26,445 nucleotides of DNA from Treponema sp. (GTDB lineage: Bacteria > Spirochaetota > Spirochaetia > Treponematales > Treponemataceae). The position numbers were made by a program, and so were the translations under genes. The DNA lies in NCBI GenBank assembly GCA_023231445.1, contig JALNVF010000033.1:1-26445 (forward strand), read 5' to 3'. The notes under the pieces are model-generated. The model saw only the letters and a list, made by a program, of their open reading frames with translations, had not been told where the DNA came from and made no database searches. Shown here piece after piece: positions 9,041-17,058 of this stretch (positions within the stretch are counted from its first letter, which is position 1; each line of letters begins with the position of its first letter).

Positions 9041-11071
9041 ATGTATATGAAGGAAATCAGAACATTTTTCGTGATATTCTGCGTAATATTCTTTCCAGCA
9101 GTTCTGAATGCCGGCCAGGCAGTACAGCAGGATAAAGAAAGCCTGTACGGACTTTCCTTATGCAGAAACACAGAAAATTTCCTTATTCAGAACGGTTTTA
9201 CGCCTAAAAAATTAAATCTTGTTAAGTCTGTCAAAAATAATTTTCCCTACAACATAGAAGTAGATTTCAATGGAACTACCGGCAACATTGATACAAAAAT
9301 CAAAAACAGACATACTTTGATTCTCGCATTCACCATGGAAGACGCATATCAATACAGGAATTATATCAGTATAATCTTAGATACATTAAAAAAAACTACA
9401 CTTGCCTATAATCTTATCCTCCTTTTCTCATACGGCGATTTTCAGTCAAAGACAGACAACTACCGGATATGCGGGACAAACATATTTGCCGGAAACATTG
9501 ACAATCCTGACGATTACAGTGCTGTGTGTATAAGTTTTACACAGGATCATACAGTAGTATTAATTCCGGGAGGGGCCGGAGAAACAAGCCCAAGCTGGCT
9601 TGTCAAACGACTGTCAGATTCACTTATTTCAGCAAATCTGCCGTATCATCTGCGGGGCGGAAGTCTCGGATCATTATACCGTCTGAAAATTCTGAAGGCC
9701 GACGAACGGTCCTCTTTTTTTCTTCAGGAAGGCATTCCCTGTACTGGCATTGCAATCCCCGTTCAGGCAGATATGTCTGCATACGCCGAGTGTACGGCGG
9801 ACTTTATTTCTGCATATACACCGGAAGGCACCGACAGCTGGGACCGGCATTATATTGCATTTCACGCAGGAAATACTTTGTGGTGGGCCAGCGAACAGTT
9901 TATCGTAATCTGTTTTATTACAATTTCTTTTATCAGTCTGTTCATGCTGTCAGAGCTGTCTTTTATACGAAACAAACGACACTATGAAATCAAACGTGAT
10001 GTATTCAGACTCTGGTACATTCTTCCTGTCACCGCGGTCATTTCTGCCGTCTGTTTTCAGGTAAGCCAGCCGCTTACACAATTCCTGTATCATATTTTTA
10101 AAATTACTATTCTTTATCAGTTCGTAGTAAAAATTATTATAACATTTGCCATCAGCACAATACTTTATCTCCTTATTGTTAAATTTCAGGGAGTTCTTGA
10201 AGAACGTGCATATGCATATCTCCTTACGATAGATTCTGTTATTAATATTTTTATATTCAGTGCCGTCGATATTTCACTGTTCTTTCTTTTTGCAGCGGAA
10301 TATATCATCGTATATATCTTCAGACCATTCAAAAGAACAGGAATTTTATTTGCAGAATTTGCCGTAATGCTCATTCCTTACCTCCCGTATATCAAACAGA
10401 TAACCGGATATGCAGACCCCGTTGTTTTTAACTCATTCGTGTACAGCGGATTTTCCGGTAATATTCTTCTTTCCATCGCATCGCTTCCTTTCCTTTTCCA
10501 ATGGCTCCGCATAATCGCCCGTTTCAATGTTCAATGGAATTATTATGAAAAGCCTGCAGCAGGCAGCCGGATAAAAAATGTACTGTATTTTACCGGAGCA
10601 GCGGCAGCTGTTACGATTGTATTACTTTCCGGAATAAAACATATTTCAGCACACATCACATCAAAAAACGATATACATCCGGAAAAAAATATTTCTGTAA
10701 AACGAAGAAGCGATTCCGTTCTTTCATGTACATCCGCAGATAAATCATTCTTCGGTGATACAACGCGCACGCTTACTGTCAACTTAGGGAAAAATGCAGA
10801 ATACTGTATAATTTCGGTAAACGGCATGAACGGTAATTCTGTCATCTATTCTGACGATGAATATATATCTGACAAAATAAAATATACCGACACGTTTCCT
10901 GTTCCTGTCTGGCCTCCGGAAAAAATCGTTATTTCATATGTTGCAGACATCTCTGTTCCCGCAGTCGTAACGGTTACGGCCTTTTATGAGGAAGCGGATT
11001 CTGTTCATGCCATGAGAACATACGAAATCACAATTCCCCCGTCAGAAAAACGGACAGAAGCAAAAACATGA
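9041..11071 (+). CDS. Polytopic membrane protein with degenerate M28-peptidase-like external domain
   Basis: This 676-residue protein begins with a signal peptide (about residues 1-25, ending NAG). An external domain of about 260 residues is followed by some eight or nine hydrophobic segments (about 285-550) and a periplasmic C-terminal domain (about 550-676). The first domain resembles the M28 zinc-exopeptidase fold: HTLILAFTMED, a central ILLFSYGD strand, and SSFFLQEGIPCTGIAI, which resembles the M28 segment around F..xGIPxxxI. However, the His-Asp and Glu-Glu ligands of M28 are not in place, so catalysis is unlikely. The signal-domain-multispan plan recalls Gaa1/ERMP1-type proteins; this comparison is an inference. 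The start could be ATG 9041 or, given the promoter position, ATG 9047. The stop overlaps the dinB start (ATGA), implying coupled translation. Confidence 0.8.
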   Translation: MYMKEIRTFFVIFCVIFFPAVLNAGQAVQQDKESLYGLSLCRNTENFLIQNGFTPKKLNLVKSVKNNFPYNIEVDFNGTTGNIDTKIKNRHTLILAFTMEDAYQYRNYISIILDTLKKTTLAYNLILLFSYGDFQSKTDNYRICGTNIFAGNIDNPDDYSAVCISFTQDHTVVLIPGGAGETSPSWLVKRLSDSLISANLPYHLRGGSLGSLYRLKILKADERSSFFLQEGIPCTGIAIPVQADMSAYAECTADFISAYTPEGTDSWDRHYIAFHAGNTLWWASEQFIVICFITISFISLFMLSELSFIRNKRHYEIKRDVFRLWYILPVTAVISAVCFQVSQPLTQFLYHIFKITILYQFVVKIIITFAISTILYLLIVKFQGVLEERAYAYLLTIDSVINIFIFSAVDISLFFLFAAEYIIVYIFRPFKRTGILFAEFAVMLIPYLPYIKQITGYADPVVFNSFVYSGFSGNILLSIASLPFLFQWLRIIARFNVQWNYYEKPAAGSRIKNVLYFTGAAAAVTIVLLSGIKHISAHITSKNDIHPEKNISVKRRSDSVLSCTSADKSFFGDTTRTLTVNLGKNAEYCIISVNGMNGNSVIYSDDEYISDKIKYTDTFPVPVWPPEKIVISYVADISVPAVVTVTAFYEEADSVHAMRTYEITIPPSEKRTEAKT

Positions 11072-14000
11072 ACGACAGTACACGAAATCATTTTCTGCAT
11101 GTTGACCTGGACGCTTTTTTCGCCTCAGTAGAACAACTCGACAACCCGTCATACAGAGGCAAACCCGTCATAGTCGGAGGCCTGCCCGGCGAACGGAGGA
11201 GCGTAGTATCGACAGCATCGTATGAAGCACGCAGATTCGGTGTTCATTCGGCAATGCCCACAGCTGAAGCGTACCGTCTCTGCCCGTCTGGAATATTTGT
11301 ACACAGCAGGATGCAGCGGTATCACGAACTGTCCGCCCGGATAATGGATATTTTCCGGGAATATTCTCCTGATGTTGACCAGATGTCCGTAGATGAAGCG
11401 TTCATTGATCTTACAGGGACAGAGGCACTTTTTGGCGAACCTGCAGAAACAGCACAGCGGCTTAAAGCTGAAGTTAAAGACAAGACAGGACTTACCGTCT
11501 CAGTCGGTCTGGCAGGTTCAAAATATATTGCCAAAATCGCTTCAGAACTTTCTAAACCTGACGGATTCTGTGAAGTAAAAACCGGCGATGAAGAAAAGTT
11601 TATGCTCTCGCTTCCCCTGCATAAAATCTGGGGAATAGGGCCAAAAACACTTTCACGTATAAACGGAGCAGGTATTTTTACGACACGCGGTATTTATGAA
11701 AAAAGTGAAAAACTTTTGTGCGTACTTTTCGGCAGTTCCACCGGAACTTTCTTATACAACGCAGTCAGAGGAAAAGAAGTCGAAACTTTCAGTAAAAATA
11801 CATCATCACACTCACTCAGTGCAGAAACAACTTTCACGTATGATCTGACTGATACCTATACGGCAGAAACGACGCTCATGGAACTCTCGCACACGGTTAT
11901 GTTCCGCATGCTCCGGGAAGGATACACAAGCCGTACTGTCATGCTCAAACTGCGGTACGACGATTTTTCAACAGTATCGGCACGGGATACGAGTTCTTCC
12001 GACATTACGTCGGCAGACGATTTGTACTCCCGTATATGTCTTCTTTTTGAACGAAAATACGAAAACGGACGCGGCATACGGCTGCTCGGTGTTGGTACAG
12101 AAAACCTTGAAGACACGGGAACACCGCGCCAGCAGGAACTTTTCGATTTTGGTGAAAATAAAAAACAGGCCGTGGAAAAAGCTATTCTGAATCTGGAAAA
12201 AAAACATCCTGAAGTAAAGATTCACAAAGCACGTCTGCTCGATACATCAAAATTAAAATCAATTCTTTTCTTTGCAGCCGTCCTTGTTTCTTTTCTCTGT
12301 CAGCATACTCTTTCTGCTGATACAAACACGACTGCAAGCGGAGCCGGATCTATCGTCACCGACGACACAAATCTCGTTCCTGCCGGCACGAACCTGCCTC
12401 AATCATTATTCAATTATCAGGTTGGAAACAATAATATAGAATTTCTTGCCAGCGGCTATTGGGAGGCAAAACTGCTTCAGACGACATCAGCTTCTTTCGG
12501 ATACGGGAATCCGTTCGCACTTTCACCCGGCGTGCCCGTATTCAAACAAAGTGTCGATCTTTCACTCTGGTTTATGCTCAACAAATCGTGGTTTTTTAAG
12601 GCATCGTTTGCGGACGAATTCAATAAAAATACCATCGCTGCAGGATATCACGGACAAAACAATGTCAGAGAAGTACTCTTTGCAAACAGAGGCATTATAT
12701 TTCCCTCAACATATTCAGTTTCCCTTTTTGACAGAGGAATCGGAGGCGGAGACAATCAGGCACCCGGTATATCTGCTGAATTTGCAGACTCAGAAAACGA
12801 AAGGTGGCATGCGGACGCGGTTGTCAGATATGATATGCTCAAAGAACACGATGCCACGTATTACGGTAAAAACAGCGTATCAACAATCTCTGTACCGCTT
12901 TCCGACTGGCTGACGGGACAGCTGTTCGTTCTTCCTTCTTCGGACGACGTATCGGATGTCGAGGCGGTATACGCAGAATCTTCGTCCGGCACGTACACAG
13001 ACGCAGACGGACGGACGTACAAAAAACTTTCAAGTTCGGAATATGCACTGCTGCCGGCCCGCTGCATGATCATAATTGCATCAGATGCAGGAAGCATAAA
13101 AAAAAACAACGTGCTTCCCTCCGTCATCGTCACATTTGCATCGACAGGTACAATTTCTGCGATAAAAGGAGAACTTGGATCGTACGGTACAGCTGCTTCT
13201 CCGGAAAGCAGAAAAGGCTTTCTCGGTACTATCCAGACCTGGTTTTCGGACGGTTCCAACGCGCCCGACCTGAAAGACTTTGCATATTCGGATGATGCCT
13301 TGAACTATTACGGACTTTTTACCACAATCGGCAGCAGTACGGGCCTGATCATCCAGTCGCCAGCAGGATTCTCGCCGTTTGTCTGTGCATACCGGTATGA
13401 CTGCGGGATTACTACTGCAGCCGACGCTGCAGTAGTTTCCTCGTCGACTGAAAAATCTTCCTCAAAATATTCGGCAGTTATTTCAGACAACGACATCACG
13501 TTTGTCTCCTCGGATTTTTTCTCAGATACACACACGTATTCGGATATTTATCTGACAGACGCTTCTTCTTCAGCCTCCGTTCTTTCCCCTTCCGTACGGT
13601 TCCCGCTCGCCGATACGTCTCCCGGTTGTTATCTCGGCTACAGCAGTACAGGTGACTTAAAGCTGCTGCTCCGGACATATACGCCCGTAAACAGATACGA
13701 CATCGGCACAGACGCAGCTGCAGGCTCCGTATCAGTTTACAAGAACGGCATTCTTGACCAGGGAGCATCATACGACAGCGAATCGGGAACAGTAACACTG
13801 TCTACATCCGTTTCCGACACCGACAAAATATATATTACGTGGTACGAAGACACCACCTCCAGCGACAATGGAGCCGTCGCAGCAGCAGCCGGTTTTTCAT
13901 GGATTTTTTTCCCGGGACTTACCGCAGATGCGGCACTTTCCTCCCGGTGGTCCCTTGCGCTGAAAAATAAATTTGCAGACAAATCAGAATCAAAATCAGG

Positions 14001-17000
14001 CTTCGTTTCTCTTGCATCGGGAATGACGTATACAAACAACGGATTTTCAGCGGCAAATGCCTCGCTTGTTTCTCTTGAAACAGAGAACGTCACCGGCTGC
14101 TACCGCGTACTCGGCATGGATGACGAAAGTTCGGAGACGTTTTATCTCGGTGAAAGCGACGGTATTCTGCTTCCGTCCGGTTTCGCTCCGGTCCTGAACA
14201 AACGGCCTGACGGCACCGGCTCAAGTCTGACACTTGATGCGGACAACAACTGCACGACAGGAACGGCTGGCGGTACAGCGGTGAGCGGAATTTCAGGATA
14301 TGCAGTACCGGTAGAAGCGTCGTTCGATTCCGGCAGCACTACCGAATCATGGGGAGCAGTATCGATAAGTATCAGCGGAGGCACACTGCTTTCATCTGGT
14401 ACGCAGTTTACTGTTGCACTTAAAGCCGGCGACACAACAGTCACCGGCTACGATGTCTATCTCCAGCTCGGAGTCTATGCGGACGACGACCTCTCAGCTG
14501 AAGTACGAAATAAAATACCGACATGGAAAATAACAGACACTTCTTCCGCCGACGTACAGAATGCTTTTTATCCTGACAGGAGCGGATGGCAGAAAGTCAC
14601 CGTCCTCCTTACAGACTGTGATCGTGCACGGTTCAGCAAATACCACGATATGCGCCTCATTATCGTAAAATCAGGTTTGTCCGGCAATACCGCTCCCTGC
14701 GTCTATGCAGGCCCCTATGAAACGGATGTACAGGATATATTCACGTCTCAGGACAGTACAATTTCCGTCACGACAAAGCAGACTGCCGATTCCGCCGTTC
14801 CGGACAATTCCCGCTTCAACAGCGGTACAAATTATGCAGCACTGCTCACCTGGAAAAACACGGCCGATGAAGCACCGTCTAACGACAGTGATCTTTCAGT
14901 CACTGCGGCCAGATATTTTACCGAAGTAGATACTGCTCCGTACGAAACGGTGAACATGTATTTCAGTTATTACGGGAAAAGCACATATTCCGGTTCCGCG
15001 TCCGCCACAAGTGACGAAGCATTCACGTTCATACTCGATTCAGGAGCGGAAAACATAGACGATACAGGTTCTATTGCCGTACGGGCTGTTCTTCATCAGT
15101 CAAAACTGAAAGAATACGTTAATGTAACATCACGCTGCTATCATCTGCTCTCGGTCAACCTGCTGGAAAAAACACTGTCGGTCGACGGAACGGAACTACC
15201 CTCCGGCAGTTATACGCTGCAGGTCAACACCTCGGTCGTACCGTCACGGCTCAAACTTATTTTTGATACCGCCGTATACGGTACCGTATACAAAACAGGT
15301 GAAATCGCCGTTGATGAGTTGTACTTCGACGGACTGGCACCACATTTTCTTCTTGGGAACATAACAAAGGCCTCATACAAAAAAGAAGGAACAATTATTC
15401 AGACAGGTTCTTTTCCTCTGCTTGAAAATCTTTCACTCTCGTCTGCTGCGGCAGAATCAGCCTCATTCGGAACGAAAACACCGGCAAACAACGCACAGAC
15501 TGCAGCAGTATCATCCGCCGCATCAGTCACTGCAGCAACCATTGCACTGTCAGGCGATGCAGCGTTTTCCAGTGCAGAATCAGGCGGCATTACCAATGCC
15601 GGTTACAGTACGGCAACGACACATCCCCTCCTCGGTATACTTTCGTTTTCCGGCGCATACCGGTTTGATCATTCCGGCTCGTCTCTCGAACATGCGGACA
15701 AAGCCGCACTTAATTTTTCCAGGATTTATATACCGCTGACACTCAGCGCCTATGCTGCATCTACGGGCAGCCTCTGGTCTCTCAACCAGAAATCGGGAGC
15801 GGCAGCAGAACTGTCATTCTCCGGCGCAGACTGGGGAACGACACTCAGCGGAACAGCAGAAGTAGTTCAGAAGATTCTTCCGTCCGCCTCAGGGGCGCCT
15901 TCTTTCAATACAGACAGTTTTGCCGGAGGCTGGACTGACAGCGCAGCTCTCGCATACTCAGCCGGAGACAGTGCAGCATCGCTGCGCACAAACGATAATA
16001 CAATCAAACTTAACACGACGCTGCCGTTCATATCACTGGCACCACAGTTCATATTTGAAACAACAGGAAAATACACATCGTCGACTTCAGTTCTGTACAC
16101 CGATACAACTGCATTCACCACGCGGATTCCATTTAAAATCAGCAGCCAGAACTTTTCCCTTGAGTGGATAAAAAAAGGAGGAGGTGTAACGGTATACAGT
16201 CAGGGCGGAGATTATAAATCAGATTACACGACACTTTTTAACTCGTTCAATTCACGTTCATGGTATTTTCATTCATGGCCGTTTTACGATATGGTGAGCA
16301 CCGCGTTGTCACAGAACGTTCTGGCAGACACATCAATGACGACACCATCGTCCGATTCACTGTTCTATTCAACCTGTTATTCCGTATCCTGGACAAGACC
16401 TCTCTCTGCATCTGTTTCTGATTTCTACATACCATCATCCGCATCTTTTGCTGTCGAAAGGGATATAAGGACTTCGGCTAAAATCAGCGATACCTACCAG
16501 CTTAAAACAACACTCGTTACAAATGCATTCAACATATTCGGAAGGGAAAGCATACTAAAACTGTTCAGATGGTATAATCAGGATGAATACAATACGTCGT
16601 TCACCGGAGCTTTTAAAATTCCGAAAACAGACACCGCTGACGTAACATTTCAACTCTCTGCGTACACACAGGAAAATTTCTACATTAATGATTCCGACAT
16701 TCTCAAAACAGGACTGGAGGCGGACATTGAAACAGACGGTGACTGGAGCACTGAGGGTACTGTTGTATGGAAACGCAGAGGAAAAGTCAGTCCTTTGACG
16801 GAATTAATAAAACAGTTCCGGCAGTCATACGATCCTGCCACTACAAGTCTTTCTCGTACGAGCAGCGTCGATATTACCTACTCGTCCACAGACAGTGTTT
16901 TTAAGCAGGTATATATGCTGGTAAACTCACTCGATGCAAAACTGAATAAATATTTTTCTCTTTCATGCGGAGCAACAGGTACATATACCTGTACGGAAGA

Positions 17001-17055
17001 CACTTCGATACTGCTGTCGCTTACACTCCAGCTCGGCGGAAAAGTTCAGTTCTGA
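11068..17055 (+). CDS. dinB: DNA polymerase IV fused in frame to a giant signal-peptide-bearing outer-membrane protein
   Basis: One open frame of 1995 codons joins two unrelated proteins. Residues 1-391 are a complete Y-family polymerase IV: HVDLDAFF (D13), MSVDEAF (D109, E110), the thumb, the little finger, and the clamp-binding motif QQELF at 355-359. The family normally ends soon after this. Residues 395-417 are a textbook signal peptide (K-L-K, core SILFFAAVLVSFL, cleavage LSA|D), and the next 1578 residues look like a large secreted beta protein rich in Ser, Thr, Ala and aromatics. It has a low-complexity Ser/Ala linker at about 1455-1512, amphipathic strands to the end, and a terminal Phe (GGKVQF) as in Bam-assembled barrels. 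Between 12121 and 12420 there is no ATG or TTG in any usable frame; GTG 12172 (codon 369) is the only standard alternative start. The gene overlaps its upstream neighbour by ATGA and ends 3 bases from the converging gene's stop. Confidence 0.9.
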   Translation: MNDSTRNHFLHVDLDAFFASVEQLDNPSYRGKPVIVGGLPGERRSVVSTASYEARRFGVHSAMPTAEAYRLCPSGIFVHSRMQRYHELSARIMDIFREYSPDVDQMSVDEAFIDLTGTEALFGEPAETAQRLKAEVKDKTGLTVSVGLAGSKYIAKIASELSKPDGFCEVKTGDEEKFMLSLPLHKIWGIGPKTLSRINGAGIFTTRGIYEKSEKLLCVLFGSSTGTFLYNAVRGKEVETFSKNTSSHSLSAETTFTYDLTDTYTAETTLMELSHTVMFRMLREGYTSRTVMLKLRYDDFSTVSARDTSSSDITSADDLYSRICLLFERKYENGRGIRLLGVGTENLEDTGTPRQQELFDFGENKKQAVEKAILNLEKKHPEVKIHKARLLDTSKLKSILFFAAVLVSFLCQHTLSADTNTTASGAGSIVTDDTNLVPAGTNLPQSLFNYQVGNNNIEFLASGYWEAKLLQTTSASFGYGNPFALSPGVPVFKQSVDLSLWFMLNKSWFFKASFADEFNKNTIAAGYHGQNNVREVLFANRGIIFPSTYSVSLFDRGIGGGDNQAPGISAEFADSENERWHADAVVRYDMLKEHDATYYGKNSVSTISVPLSDWLTGQLFVLPSSDDVSDVEAVYAESSSGTYTDADGRTYKKLSSSEYALLPARCMIIIASDAGSIKKNNVLPSVIVTFASTGTISAIKGELGSYGTAASPESRKGFLGTIQTWFSDGSNAPDLKDFAYSDDALNYYGLFTTIGSSTGLIIQSPAGFSPFVCAYRYDCGITTAADAAVVSSSTEKSSSKYSAVISDNDITFVSSDFFSDTHTYSDIYLTDASSSASVLSPSVRFPLADTSPGCYLGYSSTGDLKLLLRTYTPVNRYDIGTDAAAGSVSVYKNGILDQGASYDSESGTVTLSTSVSDTDKIYITWYEDTTSSDNGAVAAAAGFSWIFFPGLTADAALSSRWSLALKNKFADKSESKSGFVSLASGMTYTNNGFSAANASLVSLETENVTGCYRVLGMDDESSETFYLGESDGILLPSGFAPVLNKRPDGTGSSLTLDADNNCTTGTAGGTAVSGISGYAVPVEASFDSGSTTESWGAVSISISGGTLLSSGTQFTVALKAGDTTVTGYDVYLQLGVYADDDLSAEVRNKIPTWKITDTSSADVQNAFYPDRSGWQKVTVLLTDCDRARFSKYHDMRLIIVKSGLSGNTAPCVYAGPYETDVQDIFTSQDSTISVTTKQTADSAVPDNSRFNSGTNYAALLTWKNTADEAPSNDSDLSVTAARYFTEVDTAPYETVNMYFSYYGKSTYSGSASATSDEAFTFILDSGAENIDDTGSIAVRAVLHQSKLKEYVNVTSRCYHLLSVNLLEKTLSVDGTELPSGSYTLQVNTSVVPSRLKLIFDTAVYGTVYKTGEIAVDELYFDGLAPHFLLGNITKASYKKEGTIIQTGSFPLLENLSLSSAAAESASFGTKTPANNAQTAAVSSAASVTAATIALSGDAAFSSAESGGITNAGYSTATTHPLLGILSFSGAYRFDHSGSSLEHADKAALNFSRIYIPLTLSAYAASTGSLWSLNQKSGAAAELSFSGADWGTTLSGTAEVVQKILPSASGAPSFNTDSFAGGWTDSAALAYSAGDSAASLRTNDNTIKLNTTLPFISLAPQFIFETTGKYTSSTSVLYTDTTAFTTRIPFKISSQNFSLEWIKKGGGVTVYSQGGDYKSDYTTLFNSFNSRSWYFHSWPFYDMVSTALSQNVLADTSMTTPSSDSLFYSTCYSVSWTRPLSASVSDFYIPSSASFAVERDIRTSAKISDTYQLKTTLVTNAFNIFGRESILKLFRWYNQDEYNTSFTGAFKIPKTDTADVTFQLSAYTQENFYINDSDILKTGLEADIETDGDWSTEGTVVWKRRGKVSPLTELIKQFRQSYDPATTSLSRTSSVDITYSSTDSVFKQVYMLVNSLDAKLNKYFSLSCGATGTYTCTEDTSILLSLTLQLGGKVQF
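12241..12318 (+). other. Internal signal peptide at the polymerase/barrel junction
   Basis: Codons 392-417 encode D-T-S-K-L-K, a 13-residue hydrophobic core (SILFFAAVLVSFL), and a polar c-region CQHTLSA followed by DTNTT. Small residues at -3 and -1 (L-S-A with Ala at -1, Ser at -2, Leu at -3) give a plausible signal peptidase I site. In the fused protein this segment would act as a type II signal anchor, leaving the polymerase in the cytoplasm and exporting the barrel part. Confidence 0.75.
12319..17055 (+). other. Outer-membrane beta-barrel-like moiety (codons 418-1995)
   Basis: The exported 1578 residues begin DTNTTASGAGS and show no cytoplasmic enzyme motif. The first third has strands such as FLASGYWEAKLL and VDLSLWFMLNKSWFFKASF. 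The middle has repeated beta-sandwich-like segments (for example VSVYKNGILDQGASYD and a GWQKVTVLLTDCD stretch). After the Ser/Ala-rich linker (about 15430-15605) come regularly alternating strands to the C-terminal Phe. Size and style resemble very large translocon-type barrels, but I cannot assign a family. Codons using ACG, TCG and CGG look commoner than in recJ; this is an impression, not a computed value. Confidence 0.6.
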
Positions 17056-17058
17056 AAA

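Noticed and set aside
10543..10845. Minus-strand frames of 60-165 codons inside the large plus-strand genes (for example here and at 1590-2087)
   Set aside because: They are antisense to supported genes, lack ribosome sites and show shadow-like composition.
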